Shown: positions 43,441-55,154, counted from the stretch's first letter. The stretch: 64,000 nt of DNA from Micractinium sp. NFX-FRZ (GCA_029339195.1 JAPTJF010000163.1:55884-119883), one strand, 5' to 3'. The notes: a model not told the origin generated them from the sequence alone. A program made the numbers and translations.

Positions 43441-46400
43441 ATGGTGCCTAGCCCATGGCCCAGCCGTGGGCTCGGAGCGCGCGCGCTCCGCCGAGCCGTC
43501 CCGTGCCTGCTGTCCCTCTTCTTCTTCGCCTCCGTGTTCTGCTCCATTTTCCTGCCGCTCCTGGCTGTGCGCCGCCTCCCGGATGCAGCGCTCTTCACGG
43601 CGGGGAGAGGAAGGGCCCCGGCGGCGGCGGTCGAGCAGGAGCGGACACGCGCCGCCTCCCGCCTCCTGCCGCCTTCTGGCCCGCACGCGCCACCACTGCC
43701 ATCAAGCTGGCTCTTCCCAGAGGCGCGGCCCCCCTGGTTTGAATTGCACAATTTGAGCTCTGTGGAGTGCACGGGGCCTCTGACGGGCGCTGAGCGTTAC
43801 GTCAGCCCCCAAGCAGCGCTGCAGACCTGCCTGGGCAGCCCTTGGTGCGCCTGCCTTCAATGGGACCCATCCACTGGGCGTGCGCTGCTGGCTTCTGGCC
43901 ATCGGCCGGCAGTGGGAGCAGCACGCAGCGCGATTCTGGTAGTGGCGCTGCGCCAAGGCTGTCAGCAGCTGGAGCGGCAGCCCGGTGCCCCGCTGCCCCT
44001 GGCGCCATGCGCAGCCCAGCATGCCGCAGCACTGGCAGCAGCGGGAGAAGAGACAGCAGCAAAGGGCAGCAGTGTGCACACCCTAACCGCTGAACGTGCA
44101 GCCGTGCTGTGCCCACCGGGGCAGCATGCCGTGGGCAGTGCAGCGGGGGGCACGGCATGCAGCGTCTGCCCTCGTGGCTTCTGTGGCATCCTCCCAGGAG
44201 CGCTGCTCGTCCCTCCCAGCAATCTGGACGGGCCTCTGCAGGCAGCCCTGGCGGCCAGCCCAATCAGTGCCACCAGCCTGCACAGGGGCATCAACCCGAG
44301 CTTGCTAGAATGGAGCGGCCGGCGCTTCGTGGCGGCCAGGGCAGCCAACATCTCTGGCTGCACTGCCGGGCCGCGCACAGGCAGCGGGAGCAGAGGCGTC
44401 GGGCGAGTGGGTGCTGCGCCTGCTGTGCCTGGCGGCGAGGGAGTTGCGGTCGATGGAAGTGATGGCGTGGGGGTGTTGGCAGCAGCAGCAGGCAGTGCTG
44501 AGCCAGGGCCAGCGCTGGCCATCTCGAACCACGTAGTACTGTGCGATCATGGAGCGGCAGCAGACCCAGTGGCCAATGCTGCGGCAACCAACTGCAGGTG
44601 CGGGCAGGCGGGCTGCATCAAGAGGCTGGGTGCATGCCACGGGGCAGGCCTTGCTTGACAACAACAGCAGCAGCATATTTGGCGAAGCACACACTGGGCG
44701 GTGCACCCGCGGTGGCCCAATGCCTAATTGACTCCTCAGCTGTGCCATTCCCCACCCCACCCCAGCTCTCTTGCTTCCCTGTGCTCCTGAAGGGTGCTCC
44801 CGGTAGACGCTGCCAGCCTGGCTGCCCAGGTGCCCGGCGCGCACGCCGTGGAGGGCCTGCAGGGCGTGGAGGACCCGCGGGCATTCATCCACGCAGGCAG
44901 CCCCCACCTGCTGGTCACCTTCCACACGCTGCAGCCTCCCGCCAATGCCTGGGTCCGCAGACGCAAGGTGTGAGCAGGCCAGACACATGATGAACACATG
45001 TGGCCGGCAGCTGCAGCATTGCATGCATACCTGCCTGGCTGCTGCCCAAGCAGCATGCCCTCCGCAGTCGGCTCGGCCTGCCTGCCACCTTGCATGCTTC
45101 TTTGGTAGCTTGCAAGCCACACTATGCACTGCTTGCCTTGCACAGCCTCGCCTGCCTCTGTGCTTCCCTCTTCAAGCTCCCTGCGTTGCCTCCCTGCCAT
45201 TTCCCCAGCGCAGTGGTACGAGCAGCTGGCCCCGCTGCACAACCACATGGCCCTGCTGCGCCTCTCGCCCCAGCTGGACGCCGTGCAGCACGCCGTGGTG
45301 CTGCGCTGCACACAGCTGCACAGCCCACGACAGAAAAACTGGATGCCCCTCCCACTAAAGGGAGAAAGTGGCCTCCTTCTGGTCACAGACCTGCAGCCGT
45401 TGACTGTGGTGCGGGCTGATGCCGTGAGCGGCGCCTGCACGGTTGTGCACGGCGCCGGCGGGTATGCAGGGGGCGAGGGCAGCGAGGGCAGCGGCGACAG
45501 CGGTGGCGATGGCAGCAGCGGGGCAGCCGAGGGCTCACCGCCTGCTTACGCAGCTGTGCTGGGCGGCGGGCGCCTGCATGGCGGCAGCCCGTTTGTGCAT
45601 ATGGGCAAAGACCTTTACGTCAGGTGGGTGTGCGAGCAGCAGAGGCAGAACGGCCAGGGCGGTTTGCTGCCAGCAGCATGGATACGTAACACAGGGCAGC
45701 ACGCATGCGTGTGTGGCTGACAGCTGCCCAGCCCACGTGCGGCAACCGACACAATGCCCTCCCCCTGACGCCCGCAGTATCGTGCACCACAAGAGGGTGC
45801 TGCCCTACGGGCCAGTGTACACCCACCAATTTGTGCTTCTCGAGGCGCGCCCGGGCAGCTTTCGAATTGCCTGGCTGTCCGAGGGCTTCAGGTGCGGTGA
45901 AGCGGAGGCAGAGGTGGTGAGGGTTGCTGCAGGGGCCGCACCATCCCCCATGGTAAGGGAAGGTGGCGGTTGATGGCAGGCAGCGCTTGGCCAGGCGCAG
46001 CACCAGAACGTTGGGCAGGCCGCCTCCCAGGCTTTCTGGCGGGGGTCTGGCTTTACAGGTGCCTCCTCCCCTCCCTCACTTGCCCGTCGCCTGCCCTGCC
46101 TGCTCCTTCAACGCGCCCTGCAGGCTCCCCGACATGCCCGGCGTGCGCCCCCACCGTGACGTCCAGTTTGCATCCAGCCTGCTGCTGCGGAGCAATGGAG
46201 AGATGGTCGTCGCTTATGGCGCAGGGGACTGCCATTCAGGTGCGCATCAGGGCACACCGGGCCCGGCTGGTGCTGTGCGGCCGCGGCGCCCGCACTCGCC
46301 CGAGCAGCCTCTACCGGCAGCGCTGACCCAGCCCATGTGGACTGCTCGCTGCTTGCAGTGCTGGCGCGGGTGCCGCAGTTCCGGCGGCAGCTTGCCCGCT

Positions 46401-48298
46401 GGCTGCAGCAGGGCCTGGGCACCCAGAGCGCCAGCTCAGCATCTGCTGGGCTGCAGGATCCACATGCCCGCACGGCTGGCAGTGAGCCGCATCCTCAAGA
46501 GGCGCCAGCTCTTGCTCTCGGTGTGACTGTCAAGTGGGAGGGCAGCCTGCTTGGTGGCGAAGAGCGGTGGGCGGAGGCAGCTGTTGCCATCGGCACCAGG
46601 TGAGGCTGGCACACCCAGGGGCAGCAGACGATGCATGCGTGTTCGGCTGCCAGCAATAACGCGCCGACGGTACGCGTGACCAGGCTGTTCCCAACCTTTT
46701 CACGTACTTCAAGTGCCAGCCCTGCAGGTGGCAGCAGCGCGCCTTGCCTGCCGCTGGCTCCCGCCTACTGCTGCGCCACTTGGATCAGAGGCCTTCCCCT
46801 CTACAACCCCGGCCCCTGGGTGGCCTCCCTCAAGTGATCTCCAACGAGCACAACAGCATCCAAACTGACCTGGCAATCTCTCATGCCAGGTCAGCAAGCC
46901 ATGCAGCCTGTACATTGCCTTTTCTTGTGGGGCCACCGAGTGCGTGCCCTGCGGCCGCGGCACCTGGAAGCCCGCTGACCAGCTACCCACCAACCCGCCT
47001 CGTTTGCTCCTTAGCTCATGCTGCTGTCCAAGCCGCCCCGGCAGGCTGTCAAGCCCAGCAAGCAACAGGAGCCTCCCTCCCTCCCTCAACCTGTGGCCCC
47101 CCGCAGGCTGGGCGACCTGATGCCTGCTGTGTCCCGGGCCTGGCTGCCATGGGTCCCCCGCCTGGGCACCTCTGCCAGCGCCGCCAGCCTGGCAGTGCTG
47201 CGCCACCACGCCGCCCGCATCCTGCTGCCCAGCCGCTTCCACAGGGATACCCTGGTGCACCTGCTGGGCCTGTCGCCCGCCCAGGTGGCAGTGCTGCCTC
47301 AGCCAGTGCCCGAGGGGGACTGGTGCCCGCCCGACTTCCACGGCCTGCCGGGCAGGCGGGCCCTTCAAGAGCTGGGTGGCCCGCCTGCTGAGTCAGGGGG
47401 CGTGGTGTTCTTGCACCAGGCGCCGGCCGAGTGGAGCTACGGTGCTGGTGCACTGCTGGAGGCATACGCCCGCAGCTTCTCGGCAGCTGACAACGCGACG
47501 CTGGTACTGCACCTGCTGCCCAGCGCCCCCGGAGATGAGGACAGCGGTAGCGCCTCTGAAGACGCTGCGCTCACGTCTGCCCTGCAACAGAGAGTGGAGG
47601 CTCTGCAGCGGGAAAGCGCTGCGCCGCGCGTGCTGCTGCTGACCCGGCTGCCGCGGCTGGGGCGGTGGGCGGACCGGGTACTGCAGGCCGCTGATGTGGC
47701 GGTATTGCCATATCTGGGTGGCACAGCGGGGCGCGAGCTTGTGCGGCCGGCCAGCTGCGGCCGAGCCATCATCACAACAGCCTCTGGCCCGGGAGCTGAC
47801 AGCCTGGAGGGTGCTGCCTGGCTGGTGCCAGCTCAGCTTGAGCGGTGCCCTGTAGTGGCAACCGCATCCCAGCCGCCTGCTGAGCCAGGCCAAGGGCAGG
47901 GCGGCAATGGCGGGGAGGCGCGCGTTCCCTTGGGCTGCTTGCAGGTGAGCCGCCACTCCAGAACCTGCCTTCTGATCGCTCAACACTGCACGATCAGCTG
48001 CTCACATGCAATGTTCTGTCACTGGTTGGACCAGAGCCTGCCTACCTGCATGCCCACCACCACCCAAATCATCCGCCTCATCCCCACCCACCCCCCTGGC
48101 TTTGTGCAGGTGTCACCTTCCGACCTGAGCGCTGCACTGCGCACGGCATGGAGGGATGCAGCCGGACGACGGCAGCGGGGTGCCGCTGCCGTGCAGGCTG
48201 CTGCACGGCTGGCAGGTGCGGCGAGCTGGGACTCGCTGTCGCGTGCGCTGTGGGGGCACGTGCGTGAGCACTTGCCGCCAGCCGCGGGAGCTACCTGA
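43441..48298 (+). CDS. Golgi beta-propeller (GH130/GT108-like) fused to GT4-like domain (9 exons, 1094 aa)
   Basis: Exons are 43441-44597, 44793-44967, 45214-45623, 45778-45891, 46124-46239, 46359-46599, 46789-46833, 47107-47944 and 48110-48298. A signal anchor (CLLSLFFFASVFCSIFLPLL, residues about 22-42) and a Cys-containing stem come first. Residues about 280-660 read like a five-bladed glycosidase/phosphorylase propeller: GINPSLLEW, GVEDPRAFI, SPRQKNWMPL, LHGGSPFVH, IVHHKRVLPYGPVYTHQF, VQFASSLLL and AYGAGDCH. The EDPR, KNW and GGS elements match the GH130/GT108 layout. A GT4-like domain follows: VTVKWEGSLL, LLPSRFHRDTLVHLLGL, VAVLPQPVPEGDW, VLLLTRLPRLGRWADRVLQ, and GRELVRPASCGRAIITT at the nucleotide-sugar site. 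The 45-base exon 7 is phase-neutral and least certain. The product probably remodels glycans in the Golgi lumen. Confidence 0.82.
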
Positions 48299-49514
48299 AG
48301 CAGCTAGGCTGCAAGCGCTGCCTGATGGAACTCTGATGCTGGTTCAGAAGGCAAGCAGAGCGTCCCTTCTGTCTGTACCATGTTGTGGCTCTCGCTGAAC
48401 GCATCCCTGCCAACCTGTGCTGTCGCTCAAACATCTTACCAGACCAAAAGGAGAGAATGGGAATCGTGCCAGACTGGACTAGGGGGGAGGGCGGCGCAAT
48501 ATATATTGATTGGCATGACGCTACAGGTGGGGGAGGGGCAGGGGGCCGGCGCATCTCAGCGGCCTGCAGCGTGCTGTGCTGTGCGCTACGGAGTGCGCTC
48601 AGCCGGCTGGCAAGCAGCAGCGGCGGCGGGCTACGGAGGGGCGGGGGCAGAGTGGTAGGGAGAAAGGGACAGGCCAAGGGACTGTTGAATCAGATGGGGA
48701 GGGGTTTGGGAGAGGAGGGGAGCACACTACGCGGGCGCACGCGGCACGGGCAGCGGAAACAATCAACGCGACGCTAGGAGGTGGCTAAACGTAAACGAGA
48801 CGGCACGGCAAGGGGGTGGGTTGGGGGCAGGTGCGCTGTGCTGTGTTTGCGGAGTGTGGGGGGCGAGGGTACAAATTGGAGGGTGGCATGGGGGAGGGGG
48901 CACACACGAGCGGGAATAGCGGCGCGGGAGCAGGGCACGCATGTTTGGACGGCGCCCAGGCAGTGGACGGCACCGCGAGGGGGCAGCAGTGTTGGGTCGG
49001 GGGGCAGGGTTGCCAACATGCATTGCAAGAGAGCCGGAGGGTTTTCGTTTTGTTGGAGGGGAGGGAGCAGGCAAGTGGAGCCGGGAAAGGGGACGGGTGC
49101 GTTGAGAAGCAAGGGGGACATTGGGAGCGGCTGCAGGCAAGTGGCCAGGTCTGGAACAGGGGGGCGCAGCCAGCTGGCAAGCAGCTGAGCCGGCGCCGGC
49201 GAGCTTCAAAACACGAGTGCGCAGCTTGGCAGCCACGCTGGCCAGCTTGGGGCGGAGCGTGCGGGTTTGGCAGGCAAATTCAGTCGATCAGAGAGGCGGG
49301 GCATGAAAGCATGGAGGATCGAGTCGCGGCACAGCAAAGAGAAAAGGGACGAGCAAGCGGGGACCAGGGTCCTGCTGAAAGGGAGGCAGGGGGGCAGGGC
49401 TGCAAAAAGAGCCCCCCAGTCAAGCCCCAGGGCCGGCGGGGGATTGGACCTGCACAACGGCGCCTGCGTGATCCAGCCGCACCAGGGCCCTGAGCCAGGC
49501 GGGCGGTAGGGTGC
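48299..49514. other. Convergent 3' flanks, G-rich on + strand
   Basis: Two genes end tail to tail. From 48480 to 49150 the + strand is dense in G runs. On the minus strand this is the pyrimidine-rich 3' flank of the coiled-coil gene. Frames here are Gly/Arg/Ala or Pro/Ser shadows; no gene is called. Confidence 0.45.
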
Positions 49515-51306
49515 TCAGTTCCCCGCCGCTCCCGTTGCCCCCTTCTGCTCTTCTCCCCACCCGGACGCCAGGGTGGCAACTATGGCGTCATCCTCCGCCG
49601 CATCCGCTGCCAGCTGGCGGCTCAGGGCAGCCAGGCTTTCCAGCACATCCATCGCATCGTCCCCCTCCCCGCTGCCGCCGCTAGAGTAGCCGCCGTCGGC
49701 GGGCGAGGTGTAGTAGCTGGACGCGTAGTAGCCGTCGGAAGCTGGGGAGGCAGCTGCTAGGGGGTTTGACTCGTCCTCATCCTCATCCATCAAAATCTTA
49801 ATGGCCAGAATGTCGTCGGCCAGCTGCTCCAGCTCAGCGCGCGTCTCCGCCAGCTCAGCATGCGTCTGCGGCGCCAGGCGGGCGGACAGGCGGGGGAGGG
49901 GGCCGGGTGGGCACAGGGCGACTTGCTGTGCAGGGTCTTTCACAAGCAATCACCAGGTTCAGCGCAGCAACCACAGCATGGCCCCAACTCGATGTAAGAA
50001 GCCCCAGGTTCCCCCTCTGTAAGACAACACTCCTCCCACCCACCTGTGCCAGCTGGCTGCGCATCGCCGACCGCTCGCGCACCGCCTCGCTAAGCTGGGC
50101 ATACGCCTCCTGCAGCACGCACACAGAGACAAAGAAGGCTGTGAACAAGACGATGCAAGCAAGAAAAGTGAGGATGCTGGCAGGCAGTTGGGCCGCGAGC
50201 ACCCGCCACCTACCTGCACCTGCAACACGGCAGCCAGCTGCCCACCCTTCTGCTGAGCACCCGCCAACCACCTGCACCTGCACCACGGCCGCCAGCTGCC
50301 CCCCGGCTGCCCATCTTCAGCTCCAACACCTTCTGCTGCATGGCCTCCAGCTGCCCGGCAGCTACCCACCTTGAGCTCCACATCCTTCTGCTGCAGCCGC
50401 ATCTTGCTCTCCAGCGCGTCGGTGCGCGCCGCCTTGAGCTTGCCGTCCTTCTCGGCCAGCTCCTGCTTCAGGCTGATCACCTCGGCGTCGCGCGCGCTGC
50501 AGCAGGTGGCAAGTTGCAAGGGCAGGGCAGGGTTGGGATGAGTGTGAGGGCCGCCGGTGCTGCTTCAGGCTGATCACCCGGCGTCGCGGGCGCTGCAGCA
50601 GGTAGAAAGTACCAAGGGCAGGGGTTGAGTGAATGGGAGGGCAGCCAGACCACATAAGGGGATGATACCCTGGTCGTGCCTGCTGCAGGGGGACACAGGA
50701 TTGGAACAGTGATGTGTGATTGCAGGTGACGGATGCTGTGAGGGTGGGTGGGAACTGGGCAGCGGGTCGGCGGACAGGGGGTGCCAGGCGGGCGGGGTGG
50801 CACGCAAGATTGGCAGGGTCGGAGGCTAGCGAGGAAGCGAGGCAGGCAGGCAAGTAGCCCGGCTGCCAGGAGAGCGTGCGACGGGGCACCGCTCCCCTCC
50901 TTGGTGCATGCGCTCACTGTTCCCCGCCTGCACTCATGCTTGCTCGGTCCTCACCAACGTGGGTTCCAGGTGCTACTCCACCACCTGCCCTGCCCTGCCC
51001 GTCGGAAACAATCAACTTGCACCCACAATGAGAATTCAAAAATCACGCTTTCAACACCCCGCTTCACCCAGAACACTCACGCTAGCTCGCTGCGCACAGA
51101 CTTGATCTCCAGCTGCTGCTCCGTCACCTGCCGCTGCGACGCCACCAGCTCAGCCGACACCAGCTTGTTGCTGGACTGGAGCGACATCAGCTGCTGCACC
51201 ATGGGCGGCAGCAGCGCGGAGCCTGGGTCGCTCCCATTGGGCGCCTTGCTGCTGCTGCCATTGACGAGGCTCGTGCTGCTGCTGCTGCTGCCGTTGACGA
51301 GGCTCG

Positions 51307-51341
<35 letters not shown>

Positions 51342-51907
51342 ACGCCGTTGACCTGCGGCTCTGCGGGCGGCGCCGGCGCCTGCGGCACGGCGGCGGCGGC
51401 GGCGGCAGGCGCCTCGGGGGCCGCAGGGCGCTCCGCCACGGTGGGTGCCGCCTTGTGGGGCGCGGGCACGAGCCGCTTGGTGAGGCCTTTGCCGGGCGTC
51501 ACGTGGTTGCCGCTGGAGAGCGGGCGCAGCAGGTCGTCAGCCACAACCATCTCCAGCATCTCCACTGCATGGCAGAACGAGCAGCAATTGAATACTCAAA
51601 AGCGGTGTCCCTGCGGGAAGAGGCTGAGGTGGCGGGGGCGGCGGGGGGCGCTACCGACGAGGAGCGGTAAGGTAGCGGCGGGAACAGCGGCGGCGGGCGT
51701 AGGGGGCACTGCAGGTCTGGGCCGGCTGCTGCCCGGCGCACCTGAGTGCGGGGGCCCCGTCGTCCGGGTGGCTTCCGTCCCGGGCACGCTGCCATTGCTG
51801 CTGGCTGCCCTCACAGCCTGCAGGCGAGTGCCGATGTTGCCTGCGAGATGCGGCTTCCCCGGCACCCGGCCCAGCGCCGTTGGGCGGGCACAGAAAACTT
51901 GCTGCAT
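49515..51907 (-). CDS. Predicted plastid coiled-coil protein, unknown (5 exons, 397 aa)
   Basis: Exons in transcript order are 51907-51742, 51564-51081, 50496-50370, 50109-50044 and 49865-49515, with phases 1, 2, 0 and 0. The N-terminus (MQQVFCARPTALGRVPGKPH, then TRLQAVRAASS) looks like a plastid transit peptide. A short ordered piece, VEMLEMVVADDLLRPLSSG, follows, then an Ala/Pro linker with a tandem STSLVNGSSS element and an 11-Ser run. A coiled coil covers residues about 180-310 (SAELVASQRQVTEQQLEIKS, VISLKQELAEKDGKLKAAR, THAELAETRAELEQLADD); it runs over three introns and so supports the splicing. The C-terminus is acidic then Tyr/Ser/Gly-rich (YYASSYYTSPADGGYSSGG), ending in a helical ESLAALSRQL piece. 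Role unknown. Confidence 0.75.
50221..50397 (-). repeat. Ghost copies of exon 3 end in coiled-coil gene intron 3
   Basis: The exon 3 end (CTGCAGCAGAAGG... coding QQKDVELK) is copied just inside the intron at about 50291-50341, where it reads MQQKVLELKM, and a third weaker copy lies near 50221-50270. Unit length is about 57 bp. Confidence 0.75.
50464..50624 (-). repeat. Ghost copy of exon 3 acceptor in coiled-coil gene intron 2
   Basis: The start of exon 3 with its acceptor (50464-50527) recurs about 107 bp upstream on the transcript at 50571-50624, keeping CTGCAG and the TGATCAGCCTGAAGCAG coding text. Confidence 0.8.
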
Positions 51908-52473
51908 GGCTACCAAGTGACGGGGGCTTGCGAATGAGCGAGAATGACCGCAATTGAGCTGCGGCTGGTGTTCAAGGTGCTGGTGCACAGGGCGGGCGCT
52001 GAGGCAAACAGCCAGCCGCCTAGTCTTGGGTGCTGCAAGGAGCAATGATCAGGGAGCGCCCGGGAGCTTTGGATCGCCAGAATGCAAGCGCCGAGCGCGC
52101 CTGCATCTCTGGCGCTGGAAAGGCCGGAAAACTCCCTCAATTTCAGCGACAGACCGCCTGAAAAAAACTCGGACAGTTGCATCCCCTGCACTTCAATTGC
52201 GTGCCTGGCGCTGCCCCGCTTCCTCGACGTCACTCGCCACCCGACGCGGCTCGAACAACAGGTGCGTAACGCCTTCAAGCGGCCTAGCTCTCTCTTAAAT
52301 CACCCCCGAGCGTGATCAGGGCCGCCCAAACTCACGTGCTTGAGCGCAGGTTTGAACCACAGCCGGGAACCACATGCTGGCTGTCGCCTGGGCATGGCCA
52401 GACTTTAACACCTGGACACCCGCACCTCCGTCCTCCCCCCTCCCCGCTCGTCGCAGCCCAAATCACCGGCACC
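51908..52473. promoter_or_regulatory. Bidirectional promoter, plastid coiled-coil / phytocyanin-like genes
   Basis: 566 bp separate the divergent ATGs. The 70 bp before the + gene are C-rich as in other 5' UTRs of the window. Short frames on both strands have no support. Confidence 0.4.
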
Positions 52474-54084
52474 ATGCAGCGCAGCGCGGCATTCCTCCTC
52501 CTCGCGCTGGCCTTTGCTGGCGCCTGCGCCGCGCGCCCCCTGGGCCGCGGCCTGTCGCAGAGCGGCGAAATGTCCACCACCTGGAACGTGGAGTGGGACG
52601 CGGCCTACAGTAAGTGCCAGGCCACCAGCCTGTTGTGCAGCAAAGACACACCGCTCTCCAACCCCGCGCCCGCCCCCACCCAATCGCCACCCTTCTGACC
52701 CCACACGTACCGCCGCCGTGCTGCACTTGCCGCGTGCAGTGCCCTACCCCCGCGTTGAGGCGGCGTGCGGCGACATGATCACCTTCCGCTGGGAGGGACG
52801 CCAGCCTCAGACTGTGGGCGTGCTGGAGGCGAAATTTGTGGCTGGCGCGCTGGGTGAGCCTGCCTGTCGTTGTGAGGCTGCCCCACCCACACACCTGCCT
52901 GCCTTGCTCAGAGGCTGCCCACGCAGCCTGGAGGGGCGAGAATCGGCCTCGCTAAGTGGCCAGCCCCCGCCGGTGCTGCCTGCCTTGGCACGTGGTTTGC
53001 CTCGCTCCCTGCCTGCTGGCATTCCTGCAGCCTGCAATCCCACGGTCGCCAAGAGCTGCCTGCCTGCCACAGTGCGGTCCCCATGCTGCCAGCAGAGGCT
53101 GGGCGCTCGAGTCCATTGCAGCGTGCCCAGCACTGCCTCATGCCCACCCGTCAACCTCTGCCTCCCGCCAGTCCCCTCGCCCACCCCCCTCTTTCCTCTT
53201 CCGGCGGACAACCCCTCCTTCCCCCTCCCATGCACGCCCCCAGCAGCCTGGTGCAAGGCTGCTGCGTCCCTGGTTGGGCGCTCGCCGGCACAATGGGATC
53301 AGCCTTTTCGCCATGTCTATCTCTATCCACTCCTTCCCGCAACACCCCTCAGCCAGCACCGCCCCACCTCTGACTCGGGGCCGCCGCTGCTCGCCCAGCA
53401 TGCTTCCCCACCCACGCTGCCGCCCCCCGTTGCACCGCTCACCAACCTGCTTGCGGCCCCCACGCCCTTGCTCCCCTCCTTCCTGCAGCCCGCTGCAAGA
53501 CCGCCGTGCCCCTGACCGATGCCGCCACTGTGGGGGAGCACACCGAGGAGCTTCTGGCACCGGGCACCTATGTCTTCCTGGAGCCAACAAAATGCACCCA
53601 GGCCCTCATGGTTGAAGTCGCATGCGACGGTGAGCCTGCCTGCCCGCCCGCATCGTATGCCCAGTGGGTGTCGCTTTGCAGTGCCAACATTGAGGGGCGG
53701 GGGGATGAGGGCTGGTGTGTGAATGCCGGCACGTCGTGCTGCATGGCCCGGCCACAATGGCGCGTGTCAGCGTGCCGCTGTGTGCCGGGTCCCGCCTGGG
53801 TCCCGCCTGCGCTGTTCTGCCAGCAATCAGACCACCTGCCCGCCCGCACCGTGAATTCACGTAGCCCCTGCTCACTCCTCTTCTTGCCTGCTGCCTGTCC
53901 CTCGCGCCCTGCAGATGCTGTGGCTGCCATGGGCGCGGATGCCCCCATCCCCACCGCCTCCCCTTCCCTGGAGGCTCCCGCCCCCGCCCCCGCAGCCGAC
54001 GGCGCCTTTTCCACCACCTCCGAGGAGGGCGCACCCGTGGCTGCCCCCGCTGCCACCCCGGCGCCTGGCCCCACTGCCGCTTAA
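52474..54084 (+). CDS. Secreted phytocyanin-like (cupredoxin-fold) protein (4 exons, 186 aa)
   Basis: Exons are 52474-52609, 52740-52853, 53489-53629 and 53915-54084, all phase 1. A signal peptide (MQRSAAFLLLALAFAGACAA) leads into a domain of about 100 residues with cupredoxin landmarks: VEAACGDMITFRWEG, VGVLEAKF, ARCKTAVPL, then APGTYVFLEPTKC and ALMVEVACD. This follows the phytocyanin pattern (CGD..F.W, C, G.Y.F, C...M.V.V). The His residues that bind copper in blue phytocyanins are absent (QPQTVG and TKCTQA at those places), so it resembles copper-free early-nodulin-like members. The two flanking Cys could form the family disulphide. The last 55 residues are Pro/Ala-rich with no hydrophobic GPI signal. 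Cell-surface location is likely. Confidence 0.8.
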
Positions 54085-55154
54085 GCAGCAGCAGCAGCAG
54101 CAGCAGCGCTCGTGCTTGGGCAGCCTGAGCCTGTTGAGGGGTGCCAGAAGGCGCTGCAACAGTGCCACTCTGACCCTGGCCTCGCCTGCCCAGCCCAACA
54201 CTCGAGCCCTCAAGGCCTCAGCCGGTCCCAGCTTATTAGCACACAGTCTCTCTCCGTCTTCTGTTCCCCCCTTGGATGCCCTGCGCGGCGGTTGCCTCAC
54301 CCCCTGCCCGGCAAACCCTGCACCCCCCACGATCTGTCCCCCCATGATCATTTTATTGTGAGCCCTATCCCTACCTGTGTTGCCCCACCATCGTCCTCCT
54401 CTCCCCCTCATAGCCCTTCGTTGTGTTGCTCCCTCCTCTGCATATGACCACATCCGCAGCAAATGTGCGGAGAGGCCCGCCCTCCTTTCCACTTGTAGAC
54501 TGACCAGCCCTAGGCAGAGCGTAGATGCACCCATCCCCACTGAATTTAGTTGAATAGGGTTAGGTGTGTAAGCTACCAAATAGTGCACCATCCTGCAACA
54601 GGGGGTATCCGCGGTGGTACACCAGCAGCAGGCCGTAGCAGGAAGGTAGGGCCTTCTATGGCGTGCATCTTTGAGCTGAGGCGAGACACAGATGCAGTTG
54701 GTCGTTGCATCCCGCTAGGACGGTTGCTGCTTGGGGTTCTATGAGCATGGTAAGGAGTGAATCAATGTGTAGCCACCATGACCTGGGGCAAAGAAGTGTG
54801 CCACTGTCAGCACGGCGCCAGGCGTCGGCGGCCGCCACTGCTTTCCACGTCAACAAGGCCTGTTACATTTGTAGCCGGCACCCTTCTTCTAGCCCCTGTT
54901 GACACCCCACGTCTCCCAGCAGGACACCCGAGCTCAGAGTCGGACGTTTGCGGGGGCGCCTAGGTGCGGGGCGGCTGTGAAGGGAAGCATAAGCAGCCGC
55001 AGTCCAGCGCCTCGAAGCCTTTCCGGACGAGTGTGAGCAGCTGCAGCTGCAGCAGAGGACGGGAGGTGGTGGCTGCCCCGCACCCCCGCCCTGCCCGCCC
55101 CAACCGCCGCTCAACGCCACCTCCCCTGTTGAGCTGCAGCCCCTCTAGAGCAGC
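54085..55154. other. 3' flank of phytocyanin-like gene and upstream region of ankyrin gene
   Basis: A CAG run immediately follows the stop (54088-54105). The stretch 54230-54440 is C/T-rich, as expected for a 3' UTR. The remainder is mixed and should hold the promoter of the intronless ankyrin gene. No further gene is seen. Confidence 0.4.

Noticed and set aside
46721..46833. Alternative start of exon 7 at the TGCAG acceptor (46733)
   Set aside because: It gives a Leu/Pro/Gln/Arg frame and its phase conflicts with the next exon.
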